Shown here: positions 1 through 11,049 of the stretch, piece after piece
Numbering within the stretch: position 1 is the stretch's first letter
How the letters are laid out: each line of letters begins with the position of its first letter
Source: Elgaria multicarinata webbii
Lineage: Eukaryota; Chordata; Lepidosauria; Squamata; Anguidae
Direction: 5' to 3'
Length of the DNA stretch: 64,000 bases
NCBI RefSeq assembly: GCF_023053635.1
Contig: NC_086172.1
Location: forward strand, 127,943,681-128,007,680
Notes under the pieces: model-generated
Seen by the model: only the letters and a program-made list of their open reading frames with translations
Database searches by the model: none
What the model was told of the DNA's origin: nothing
Position numbers and translations under genes: made by a program

Positions 1-780
1 AAACAATGATAATTAAAACCAAATATACAAAAGTTTAAAAGCATAAAAACAGAAAAACAGCAATTAACTTTTAGATACAAAAAGTGGAGAGTGGAGAAGC
101 ATGTTTTGTTTTTGCTTTTACAGGTACTTTCATATCCCTTTCCATTTACAGTGCACACCCAAATTGACCACAATAGACAGTTAAAACAACATGAATGTTA
201 CTAAAATAATTTTCAAGTTCTCATAATTATTTTGTAATCATTGGGGAGGGGGCCTTCAAACTTAAGGCTAGCTCCTATTTGATACTTCTTGGCTTTAAGG
301 GCTTAATTTTCCTTATTATCTTGTTCAGTGAAAGCTGACTTGCTATTGCTGACAGTGAACTTTAGATAAGGCACTGAGCTTTAAACCCTTCCAACAGAAC
401 AGACAAAGATCTGGTTCGTATGTCAATTTAAACCACAGTGGGTTACCACCATCTGTGGTTGCAGGGTGGCTTAGCATGATGTTTGAACCCAGTTTGAACT
501 TTTGTCGTTTTTTTGCAAACAAGCCACACTGAGACCTCACAGCTTGTAGTAGGCTTGTTCTCAGGGTAGCTTGCTATGATGTCCAAACCCAGCAGTCACT
601 TCAGCATAGGTTGTTTAAAACAGTGAGCAAGCTGTCTGGCAAGAGGGGTGAAATACCCTGCTAGCAACTCTTCACAATGTTGTTAGCAATATCCCCTCTC
701 TTTTACAACTTGAAATGAGAGTAGTCACTTTACTCCTTCACTTTGTTGCCATCCTAAACAGTGACACTTTTCCCCCTTTG
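1..780. other. Unassigned AT-rich DNA with diverged repeats
   Basis: There is no credible gene. A motif like CAGGGTGGCTTAGCATGATG appears at about 461 and, diverged, at about 561 and 1180, suggesting decayed copies of one foldback element. Confidence 0.4.
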
Positions 781-784
781 TGGA

Positions 785-950
785 GGTTTGTGCAAATTTA
801 AGTTATATATTTTTCAACTTTTGGGAGATTTGTGCATATTTAACTTTATTTTTTTATTTTTAACTTCTGGGAACATTTGCACAAATCTGCCAGAAAGTTT
901 AAATTGACTGATTAAGTAAAATTTGTGCAAATCTCCCAGAAGGTAAAAAA
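785..950. repeat. Foldback (MITE-like) repeat
   Basis: The inverted arms share AACTTTTGGGAGATTTGTGC on the left and the complement of GCAAATCTCCCAGAAGGT on the right. No coding capacity is seen. Confidence 0.45.
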
Positions 951-1209
951 AAAATTCTACAAACAAAACCCCTCTACTCCTCTAATGAGCACAAATGTGC
1001 TGAGTAGCAGAGTAAGACTGCTGAGGTTGTGTTCCAAAGTCCAATGGGATACATGCTAGAAGTGGGCAGGAAGTGGAAAAGACTAAAGAGGAAATATGCC
1101 ACAGCAAGCTGCAAAGTGCTTGATCGCCTACTGGGAGTAACACAGGAGAGCGAGCGATCAACCCACCATAGCGTATTTTCAGGGTTGCTTATCCTGACGT
1201 GCAAACCAG

Positions 1210-2165
1210 TCAGTCATTTATTTATTTAAAACATTTGTATGCTGCCCTATATCATTAAGATCTCAGGGCAGCATACAGATAAAAGCATACAGTATAAACA
1301 ATAAATATACACAGCTAAAAACAAATTAAACAATTAACCAAGTTAAAACAATATATAATTTAAAAGCAGCAAAAACAATTGAAACAGTTAAAACAATGTG
1401 TCATCTTAGTGAATTTAACCATTAAAGGCTTTGTTAAAAAGCCATTTTTTCACTTGGCGCCTAAACAAAATCAGTGTTGGCGCCAGTTGGGCCTCCAAGG
1501 GGAGGGCATTCCATAGTCGGGGTGCCACCACAGAGAAAGCCCTCTCCCTTGTCCCATCATAGCATATGTGTTGTGCTGGCGGGATGTGGAGAAGGGCTCC
1601 TCCAACAGATCTCAAGTCTCAGGCAGGCATATATAAGGAGAGGCGCTCCCTCAAGTATCAAAGTCCCAAGCCGTTTAGGGCTTTAAACATTACCAACACC
1701 TTGAATTCCGACAGGAAGTATATAGGCAGCAATTCCTTTTAAGACCGGTGTTATGTGGTCTCTGTAAGATGAACCCGCCAGAAGTCTAGCTGCTGCATTT
1801 TGCACTAGCTGCAACTTCCAAGTCGTCTTCAAGGGCAGCTCCACGTAGAGTGCATTGTAGTAGTCTACTCGGGAAGTTACCAGTGCATGCACTACTGTGG
1901 CTAGGTTGTCCCTGTCCAGGAAAGGCTGTAACTGGCAGATCAGCTGAAGCTGACCCCAAGTACTCCTTGCCACGGAGTCCACCTGGGCCTCCAGTGATAA
2001 TGATGGATCTAGGAGTACTCCCAAGCTACGCACCTGCTCCTTCAGAGGGAGCGCCACCTCATCCAGAACAGGTCACTTACCCAATTCCTGGACTTGGGAA
2101 CTACCAATCCACAGAGCTTCCGTCTTATCAGTATTCAGCTTCAGTTTATCTTGCATCATGGAGTG
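1210..2165 (-). mobile_element. L2-type LINE, 3' end of ORF2 plus tail
   Basis: The minus strand encodes the typical end of an L2/CR1-superfamily reverse transcriptase: VRSLGVLLDPSLSLEAQVDS, HALVTSRVDYYNALYVELPL and LQLVQNAAARLLAG, then APRLWNALPLEAQLAPTL in another frame. The 3' tail has the CTGCCCTGAGATCTTAATG block followed by an AAATAAATAAA end. It is 5' truncated and frame-shifted, a dead copy. Confidence 0.8.
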
Positions 2166-2199
2166 ACCTGAGCTTTTCACACGAACTGTAGCTAAGAGA

Positions 2200-3830
2200 T
2201 GGAATTAGCATCGCAAACAAAGCTTATTGCTACATAAAATTAAATGTACCCAACAATATAAACTGAAATTATTTCCAGTTTTTAAAACGTCTTCCTTAGA
2301 AATGTAAATCAAGACACCTAATATTTTTTAATTCTCTTTACCATATTTTCTTGTGTGAATTTGTTTCTAATGGGAAAAAATGGAGGGAAATAACAAGAAT
2401 GCTGGACAAAAGAAAGTCATATTAATTAGCTTCCAAATTTTGTGGTAGCCAAAGAGTTATAGAAAGCTTTATTCACCTTTTAAAAGAAATAAGTCAAAGC
2501 CTCACAGTTGAAACAAAACTCTTTTACCCAGGCAGAGATTGTAACCGATTTTGTCCTAACTTCTCATTAAGTCCACTAATGTGAGTTATGAGTTCAACAC
2601 TAGTTCAAAGTTCAGTATTGAGTCTACCAGGTGGCCATGATGACATCAAATAAGCAATTCTTCGCTACCCTAGTGTCATCTAGACAGCAATTAGATAAGC
2701 TGTTGCAAGACAGAGTTGTATATACACTGACACAGTCCGTCCTCTGCCCCCTAAGTTGGCTTGCTGCCCTTAGGGGTAGAGGCAGACAGTAAGATTCAAA
2801 CTGCCCATCTGGTCGGCTTCTATACACGGAATGGGGAGGGGGAGTATGTTGTCCTTTGACTCAGGCAGCAAAACATCTTGGGCCGTCCCTGTCCACCAGA
2901 GCAATACTTAGCTAGGTGGATCAGTGCTCTGATTCAAGATGAGGCAGTTTCAGATTTTCATACTACAACAATAGCCTCTATTCTTTTACAGATAAAAATA
3001 CATTGGAGAGAGAGATTTTGCAATAATGAGAGAAACCAGATGTGCTAAAATTCTCTCTGCCATGTCAAAGTTGTTACACTGGAACACCCTTTAGAGCCAC
3101 CCACATTGGCCCCTGGAAATTGTCAATAGCATGATCTACGCACATTCGACTACCATGACCCTTGTTCTCAGTGCAGGATCAGAGTGCAGGCAGGCAGCTT
3201 CATTCGTGCACACACTCTCAGTTGTGCTTGCACATGGTAATTCTGTAGTGCAATGACTCATCCAGTTTCTTTCCATGTTCATTTTATTATCTGAGTTTTC
3301 CCCTCATATATGCTTCTCTCTCACTCTCTCTCCCCACCCGCCTTGAAAATAAGCTTGGAGTCTTGGAGTCTGAAGCTTTGTGTTTAGTCACTGGCTATTG
3401 AGACACTGCAGATAGGATCTTTTCAATACCACCAAGTGAGCAATCCTTGGATGCCATGTTTTGTGAGCATCAAATGAGCCTTAATAAATCTAACTCTTAA
3501 AAATCCTGCAGGAGTCCTCTGCAAATGAGATGTGGCAGCTTAGCTGGGAATCACGTATGTGTTGTTACTGTTTTTTTAATGTTTTGCATTTAGTTATGAT
3601 TTGAGCTGTAACCAAGGCTTTTGTGTATCTGAGCAGGACAACAGGAAATGCTTTTTTAGTGTGTTTCTCTTTGAGTTTGAATGTGTCTCACAGTGCTCTA
3701 GCTTCTTTTTTAACGTACTGATGTTATTAATCTATTTCAATTAGACTGGCCAAATTTAGATTAAGCTCATTTTCTCAGTGGAACCCTGTGTACATGATAA
3801 CCAGGATTAAGGATCACAAACAAACAGAGA
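2200..3830. other. Unassigned intergenic stretch
   Basis: I see only short chance frames, AT-rich DNA and small CT/GA-rich tracts (about 3310-3340 and 3845-3880). No gene or named repeat is supported. Confidence 0.4.
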
Positions 3831-4336
3831 ATGGGAAAATCCTAGAGAGAGAGACAGACAGACAGACCGAGAGAGAGTATGAGCTGTAGCTGGAGGTAAG
3901 CCAAGATCTCAGATAAGGGATGCTTCATTGATTGAGTGAGTGCATTCATACTGATGGAAGACGGCAGGGGGAAGGGTGGCAGGGAGCTCTTGAGAAACAG
4001 TCTTTGGAACAAGCGCTTAGTCTTGCTATCTCACAGTGGATGTTACAGCAACCACAATGGAGAACAGATTTCACAATCCCAGTGTCCTTACATTGCTGAC
4101 ACACTGTATGGCATTCAGCTGAATGGAGAGGTTTGTCAAGGCCTTCCTTTTGTGCAAGTCTGGAAGAACAAACTTGGAAATGTGCTTCTTCGATAATAGG
4201 CTGTTGCTTTTGGCAGCAGAGCAAAAGTGACAAGGGACGACTCAAGCTGCTAATAAAGTGAGGAAAAGTTAAAAAAAGAAGTGATGAATCAGGATTGGCT
4301 TGTGGAGGCACTAGAGCGGACATTTCTCTATGCTGT

Positions 4337-4363
4337 ACACACACACACACACACACACACACA
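4337..4363. repeat. (AC)n microsatellite
   Basis: Uninterrupted AC dinucleotides. Confidence 0.9.
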
Positions 4364-4424
4364 AATATATATGTAAGAAGATTTCTGCTGGAAATCCTGT
4401 ATTTAGCCCAGAATTCTATTCGCA

Positions 4425-4530
4425 TAGTTGCCAACCTTCCTGCTCATGTTCCCCAGCAAACTGGTATTGAGAGGCAAACTGCCTCTAATGCTGAAGTTAA
4501 TATATAGCCATCATGATTAGTAGCCATTGG
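4425..4530 (-). mobile_element. CR1-like LINE fragment, old
   Basis: It matches the copies near 45460 and 59870 (CATGTTCCCCAGCAA, ACTGCCTCTAATGCTG, TAGTAGCCATTG), with many differences. Confidence 0.5.
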
Positions 4531-4889
4531 TAATATACACACTGTGGTAATTATGTGAAAGAAACAGGCTGCACTGGATACTTTAATCCATGCTAATTTT
4601 AAAGTCCCCATAGACAACAATATTTAAAACTATAATGTTTTGGGCTTAGTTTCATACCTCTAATTTTCTCACTTTGAGCATCCCAGTTGCTGTGTATATA
4701 ACAGTTGAGCTCAACTTGTAAATAGATTTATTTGGCTGGTAGAATATCAGTATATTAATAAAAACATAGTTCTGACACTTTTGCTAGTAATATATAGATT
4801 ACTGATGTTCTGAAAAGGTACTCTATTTGGGAACTAGACTTGTATGACACACATTTGGAAGGAATGTTTCCTCCCCAAAAGCACTAGTT

Positions 4890-5035
4890 ACCTATTCATT
4901 TCCAGGCCCAAATTAAGGTGTTGGTTCTTGCCTTTAAAGCTTTAAATGACTTGGGACATGGGCATTGAAAGACCACCTTCCCTGTATGTTTCTCTGCTCT
5001 AGAACCCTTTGTCAGCTGAAGTGTGGGAGGTAAGG
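4890..5035 (+). mobile_element. L2-type LINE fragment
   Basis: It translates to pieces like AQIKVLVLAFKALNDLG, the conserved end of L2 ORF2. A matching downstream piece at 5895-6020 suggests one copy split by later insertions. Confidence 0.5.
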
Positions 5036-5279
5036 TGGCCACTAAAGAAAAAGAAAAAGAACTGCTCCCCCCCACAAAAAAAGGACACATATTTCCATGA
5101 AATGTGCCTATGATAATGTATACATATAGATGCAAACTGAGAGATAATTGCTACAATTTAAATAGAAATGTAATGGGCAGCAGCCAATACTTCCACTGCA
5201 TTCCTGCTCTTTTTATTGTGCTACTGGGATCCACTGCTTATGCAGCTGAAAGTAGTGGTACCAACAGCAGTCCCAGCAG

Positions 5280-5368
5280 CTTTAGGGTGGATTCCTGCAT
5301 TGAGCAGGGGGTTGGACTCGATGACCTTATAGGTCCCTTCCAACTCTACTATTCTATGATTCTATGAA
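5280..5368 (+). mobile_element. CR1 LINE 3' end (short)
   Basis: TTTAGGGTGGATTCCTGCAT through TTCTATGATTCTATGA, the 3' end and terminal octamer repeat typical of CR1. Confidence 0.85.
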
Positions 5369-5554
5369 TCAAGCGGAAGCACTTATTTCTGGAACAGGAC
5401 GGGTCAGTGGAGCTGCTTTCTCAAAGCCCTACTGGCCTGCTCTGTTCCAACAATTAATATTTGACTAATTTTCTATTGCTGCAGAATCTACTAGGTTGCA
5501 GTTGCACTACTGGTGGGTTCTACTAGCACAGGGGCAGCTTTGGATACTACCCAA

Positions 5555-5778
5555 TGGCTGTGTTTGGACAACACAGTAGTCAATGGTGGGGTAATAATCA
5601 AACTGCTTTGACCGCTCTGTGGCTGACGAAATAACCAATGGTGGTCGAGGAAATAACCAACACAACACAATAACCAAAGGTGGTTCAAATAGCCAACTCT
5701 ACACAGCATTGGTTATTGGTGTTGCTTATTTCGTTGGTTAAAACCGCTGTTGGTTATTGTGTTGACTGAACCCAGTCA
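5555..5778. mobile_element. Candidate foldback MITE (hAT-like)
   Basis: The left end GGCTGTGTTTGGACAACAC and the complement of the right end (TGACTGGGTTCAGTCAACAC) are imperfect inverted repeats; the interior repeats AATAACCAA-type motifs in both orientations. No target duplication is seen. Confidence 0.5.
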
Positions 5779-5894
5779 ATATTTCTCACTATAATGAGTC
5801 TGAACAGATAGCTGTCAATCTGTCCAAGAACAACTTCAAGATGCCTTCTTACGATTCTTTATCTGTAAACTGGACATCCTTTCAAATATAGGAT

Positions 5895-6020
5895 TTCTTC
5901 AAATAGTGGACTGTTGGCAGGGCCTTTTCAACTGTGGAACCTATTCTGTAGAATGCCCTCCCTACATACACCCACCAAGCCTGAACACTGAAAGCTTTTA
6001 AATAAGGAGACCTTTTCAAA
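5895..6020 (+). mobile_element. L2-type LINE fragment
   Basis: It encodes RAFSTVEPILWNALP, a decayed version of the L2 RAFSVVAPRLWNALP block. Confidence 0.5.
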
Positions 6021-6024
6021 GAGG

Positions 6025-6510
6025 GCTTTGGTGTGAATGGAGGCACACTTGGGCCTCCATCTCTCCTCTCTCATCTCACACTATTGCCCCGCTCGTGCTC
6101 TTCGCTCCTCTGATGCCATGTTTCTCGCCTGCCCAAAGGTCTCTACTTCCCTTGCTCGGCTTTGTCCATTTTCTTCTGCTGCCCCTTATGCCTGGAACGC
6201 TCTTCCAGAACATTTGAGAACTACAAGTTCAACTGCAGCTTTTAAAGCTCAGCTAAAAACTTTTATTTTTCCTAAAGCTTTTAAAACTTGATTTTGTTCT
6301 GACTTTATACTGTTAGTTTTACCCTACCCAGTGCCTGTTTACCCTACCCTGTGCCTGTTTGCATTCTCTTCCCCTCCTTATTGTTTTATTATGATTTTTA
6401 TTAGAATGTAAGCCTATGCGGCAAGGTCTTGCTATTTACTGTTTTACTCTGTACAGCACCATGTACATTGATGGTGCTATATAAATAAATAATAATAAAT
6501 AATAATAATT
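6025..6510 (+). mobile_element. L2-type LINE 3' end, young-looking copy
   Basis: It encodes HYCPARALRSSDAMFLACPK and AAPYAWNALPEHLRTTSSTA, then a 3' tail with TACAGCACCATGTACATTGA, TGGTGCTATATAAATAAATA and an AATAAT microsatellite. It is very similar to the copy at 61830-62480. Confidence 0.85.
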
Positions 6511-6514
6511 GGGC

Positions 6515-6735
6515 TGTTTTATTTTCCCTTCATCTTTTTTTCGGTTGGAGTTCTGCCCTTTTGATCGGCTGTTGCTTTAATTTTTGATTAAATTATTGTT
6601 ATTTGCTGTTTTATTGTTTTCTTTACTGCTTTTATTATTAGCAATGATATTTTTATTGTCATAATGTTATTTATACTTTGGGTTGTAAGCTGTTCTGGTT
6701 TATTTTGAAGAAGAGTGAGATACAATGAACTACAT
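6515..6735 (+). mobile_element. L2-type LINE 3' tail, second family
   Basis: T-rich 3' UTR ending TTGGGTTGTAAGCTGTTCTG and GAGATACAATGAAC, resembling L2 tails. No frame remains. Confidence 0.4.
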
Positions 6736-6739
6736 TCTT

Positions 6740-7700
6740 CAGTGAACAATGCCAGCCATCGGCTCATATGGAAGCAACTATTCTTTGTTACTTGCTTTCC
6801 ACTTCACTGTGGGATTCCATTCTTTTACAAAACACACAACAAGTGTGCCTAACTTCATCTGACAGATGTTGGAAGATATGCCATTTTTGAAATGAGACAG
6901 CTACTATTCCCAGTAGTGCAGACGATTTTCCTTCTTAAAGCGGAAACTGTTTTCTGATCGTTCATTTTCAGCTTATGAGATGGGAATTGAACAGTGTTGT
7001 GGGGTGAACCTTAAATCACTTTTGAAGCATAACTTATTTCCCTTTTCAGAAACTCTGCTCATATATATATCCTTTTTTATAAAACGTATGTGGCCTTCGG
7101 CAACGTTGCTTACATGCTCATAAGATCCAAGCAATGTTGTGCGTAACTATAATTAGGTCTTTAATTGACTCCCCAGTTACTAAAATAAGCATGGGTAAAG
7201 TGTAAAAAAAAAGATATTTAATGAAAATAAGTTGCGTGTTGTTTTTTAAGAAATACACCACTGAAAGCTTATGTTAACTGGCACTCTGAGCTTTTCCTTC
7301 TTTATTTTAGACAACAATTTCATATCATTCTGCCAAAGCAATTTGTAGTCTTTGGGATCTTAAGCAGAGAGTTTCTTCTAGTGAACCGAGTGATGGTGGG
7401 GAACCAATCCATATCCAGTCATGTATGTGTGAAATTCTGTAGTTCCCTCCCAAATCACAGGATTTGATGAATATTCAATCCAGGCTCTAGAATATAGTTT
7501 TGTGAAATAAAATGAGCATCAATATTAACATGGTATTTGTAAATATAATTGCATGTATAACACATTGAACAGTGCTCAAATTACAGGGAGGCTCCCTCTC
7601 GCTGCCTTTTTAATGCCCCCCCCCCCAGCTGCTGTTTTAGTAAGTTTTAGTCTCATACCTCTGTTCAAATTTCCTGTGGCATCCCTGCCTGGATCTCTCC
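6740..7700. other. Unassigned intergenic stretch
   Basis: AT-rich with no supported gene; a short poly-C run lies near 7617-7626. Confidence 0.35.
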
Positions 7701-7719
7701 AGACTGTCTTTCTGTGTCT

Positions 7720-7953
7720 GGCCCCATTCAAAAGACACTTTAAACCATAGCTTTAACCACGGTGGTTAAGCTAGAAAGCCGGGCTGTGTTCGGAAGACAC
7801 CTTAAACCACAGCTTTAACCATAGTGAATAAAGCAAAAGGCCTTATTCACTGTGTTTAAAGCCATGGTTTAAGGTGTCTTCTGAACACAGCCTGGCTTTC
7901 TGGCTTAACCACCATGGTTAAAGCCATGGTTTAAGGTGTCTTCTGAATGGGCC
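7720..7953. mobile_element. Near-perfect palindromic MITE (hAT-like)
   Basis: Two arms of about 115 bp pair along their whole length: GGCCCCATTCAAAAGACAC on the left against the complement of TGTCTTCTGAATGGGCCC. Each arm also repeats the AAGACACCTTAAACCA block twice. It has no coding capacity. Confidence 0.8.
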
Positions 7954-8611
7954 CACTATGTGCCTAGCTGAGGAGGGCAGCCTGGTCTCCAACTCTATAT
8001 TGCTTTGTTTGTTCAGGCTGTCTTTCTAGATCTGCCCTTGTGATGTCCCCAGGCGTGACCTCCCTTTAGCCAGCTGCTTGCCTGCCTCCTTTTCTGCCCC
8101 ATCTACTTGGTTTGGTCAGGTATTCCTTTTGGTCCAGAGTATCCTGACACCCCCAAAGGTCCCAGCCTTAGAGTCTGTCTATGATGACTGAGGGGAATTT
8201 TCCAGCCAATATCCCATCAAACTTCTTCAATGCTTGCCTTATATCAGGCTCCAAAAGAATTCTGATTCCAAGGGGTGCACATCATTGAACTTAAAGAGGG
8301 GTACAAGAAGGAGAGGCCTGGGAGGAACCTTAACTCAAATGGCTTTCAGCAACCATGCAGAGAAGGTGCAGACTGTGCATCTTCAGTCTGGAGGCCCTGC
8401 TGTGGGAGAAATACCTAAGCCTAGCTTGCCTCTTTGCTTTGGGAGTGGCAGGGGGGTAGATTCCAGCTCAGAACAAGATGACATCCTTGGGAATTTTTTT
8501 TTATTACAGTGTGAAAGTAGAGTGATACAAAGATTTCACTAGTCAAGAGGAGTTTGCTGAGTGAAAGCAATAATCCACTGTGCATCTGTCACCCTTTACT
8601 ATCCCCTGTAT

Positions 8612-8752
8612 GGCCACAGCTAGACCTAAGGTTTATCCTGGGATCATCCCGGGTTCGCCCCTGCCTGAGCACTGGATCCCCTGTGTGTCACCTAGATGAA
8701 CAGGTTTGACCCCTGGACAATGCAGGGATAAACCTTAGGTCTAGCTATGGCC
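8612..8752. mobile_element. MITE with 27-bp terminal inverted repeats
   Basis: The ends GGCCACAGCTAGACCTAAGG and GGCCATAGCTAGACCTAAGG are inverted with one difference. It is about 141 bp long, non-coding, with no clear target duplication. Confidence 0.8.
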
Positions 8753-8759
8753 TAAGTCT

Positions 8760-10380
8760 CAGTTGACATCCCTTTCCTTGGGGATTCTATGTTAGATAAG
8801 CCCAGAATTGGACATTATTTCCCTTTCTGCCCCCCACTGGCCAATATAATGAGAGCAAAGGGGAAGCAAATTATTACTGCAGTTCTTGGATTTATTTTGA
8901 CTTTGTTCTCCCATTGGTAAGAGTATGTGCCAGTGCTGAAAATGCAAATTTATTTTAAATGAGAGCAAGTCCCATGTTGTAAAAATACTTCTTTAATTAA
9001 CTTCTAAAAAATTAACTTCTTTAATTAAATGACTCTTGATTTTTGTCCATAATGGAAATGTATTCTATAGAATAATTTGGCCAGCACACTGTAGAAAGAG
9101 AGCTATGGCTGTGGTTTGTGATGTGGGAAGGCTCAAGCAGGAGGTAGAGCTTACATATTTCATTAAGCATGCACACATGTACACCTTTCCTCCCATAATT
9201 TAAGCACTGGCACTAAATCTATTGAAGATTATAAAGACCCAGGCCAGAGAAACTGCAAGCTTCAGCTTCCCTTAATCTTTGTAGTCCAACACATCTGGAG
9301 GGCCCGAGGCTGGGGGAGGCTGCTCTACTTTTATAATGGCAGTTCCTTTCACAGGTAGGAACATATTTGGAGCTAGGAAAGAAATGGGAGCCTGCAACCT
9401 TCCCTTCTGAGAGTCGTCTTCCTCCACACAAGAGACTTGTTAAGGGCAGGCACCCGCCTTTAAACCAAGGCTGATCCACAAACTGCTCCCTGTAACACCG
9501 CCTCCGGAAAGTGGATGAGAATCTCCATTTTATATTTCCGCCTTTGAAAATCAAGTTGAACCTAATTTCCCCAAACCAGGAAGCTGAGCCTGCCTCTCAC
9601 TGCTGGGTATATGAGAAAACCTGCCCACAACAACATCTTTACCACTGCAAGATAGAGTGCACCTTTCCTATCACATTGAGAGGCTGGTTGACAGGCAGAA
9701 TTCTAGGAGGGAGAAATAAAACCCTTTTTTGCCTAGGCAGGCTCAATTCCTCACTGCTGGGAAGGGCTGCCTGAGTACACAAACATGTTGCTAAGGGCAT
9801 ATAGGGTGGGGGCACTGACTGATCCCTAAAAGAAAACAAATATATCAGAATTAGATATACCCAGGTGCCATAAGCAGCACTGGGTGATGCAAATGACATT
9901 GCAAGGACTCACCTATGCAGTTTAACAAAAAAAGGCAGCTTAGAAACGAGAGTCAAATTCTTCACCCCCAGTTTAACCTCATGACCTTTCAAGATATTTA
10001 CCTCACCATAACACAAAAGATCATGAAGACATTTTGGATGTAACAAGTTGTTTTAGGCAACTTTCATCAACTGATTATCAGAATACTGTTTGAGGAAATG
10101 ATTCACATGGAATGCTATTATATTTTCTTCAGAGGTGTTTTCTTATGAGAGGGGCACTTCTATGTATCACGGTCACCTTTACATGTAGTTTTAACCATTT
10201 CAAACCATGTGTTGTGGCATTTTATTCCTTTTAACCAGCCTCTAAGCCACATGTAGGCAGCCTGCTTAGAGCCTACATTAACGTGTTCTCTGGGATACTG
10301 AAAGTCATCAATATTTCCTCCCCAACACTTAGAAATCCCCTCTCTCTCAGTGTTGAGAATCCATCCAACTCATCCTGCCT
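8760..10380. other. Unassigned intergenic stretch
   Basis: It holds chance frames only. About 9268-9325 is half of the foldback repeat family seen at 15662 (CCAACACATCTGGAGGGC). Nothing else can be named. Confidence 0.35.
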
Positions 10381-10394
10381 CACTAGCATTATTA

Positions 10395-10462
10395 ACCTTT
10401 GTATTAAACTGCCCAGAGAGTTTTAGCTATGGAGTGGTATAGAAATATAATAAATAATAATT
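10395..10462 (+). mobile_element. LINE 3' tail fragment (L2-type)
   Basis: AACTGCCCAGAGAG through GTGGTATAGAAATATAATAA, the same tail as at 17960-18075 and 43975-44025. Confidence 0.6.
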
Positions 10463-10686
10463 TAAGCAGAAGGGCTAGAAATGCTTGCCATGGTAGAATC
10501 AGCCTGCCCCTGCTCCCGCCCCTATAAGAAGAAACCGCCCCCTACTGTAGTGACATCTGCCACAGGGCAGCTGAACAACTCAAAGCAGACAGGTATGTGT
10601 GCCTGTTTTTGTTGTGAAGGCTATTTTGGGTTATTATCCCACTGGGAGCAATATAAAAATCTAACCTAGCTTTCTGCAGGCATACT

Positions 10687-11041
10687 GAGGGCTCATCTAC
10701 ACCAAGCAGGATATTCCACTATGAAAGTGGTACGAAAGCAGTATATAAAAGGCAAGAGCCACACTACTGCTTTATAGTGGTATTGAAGTGCACTGACAAC
10801 TATTGAAGCCCATTGACGCATGCCATATACTGCTTTCATAGTGTTATATCCTGCTTGGTGTAGATGTGTCATGGGCTCCAACAGTTGTCAGTGCACTTCA
10901 GTACCACTATAAAGCAGTAGTGTAGATCCTGCAGTGCATTTCAATACTTCTATAAAGCAATAGTGTGGCTCCTGCCTTTTATATACCTCTTTCATACCAC
11001 TTTCATAGTAGAATATCCTTCTTGGTGTAGATGAGCCCTCA
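10687..11041. mobile_element. MITE, about 355 bp, hAT-like
   Basis: The inverted ends GAGGGCTCATCTACACCAAG are near-identical over about 44 bp and continue as CACTATGAAAGTGG. The interior repeats TATAAAGCAGTAGTG-type blocks as further inverted copies. It has no coding capacity. Confidence 0.8.
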
Positions 11042-11049
11042 GTCTCAAG

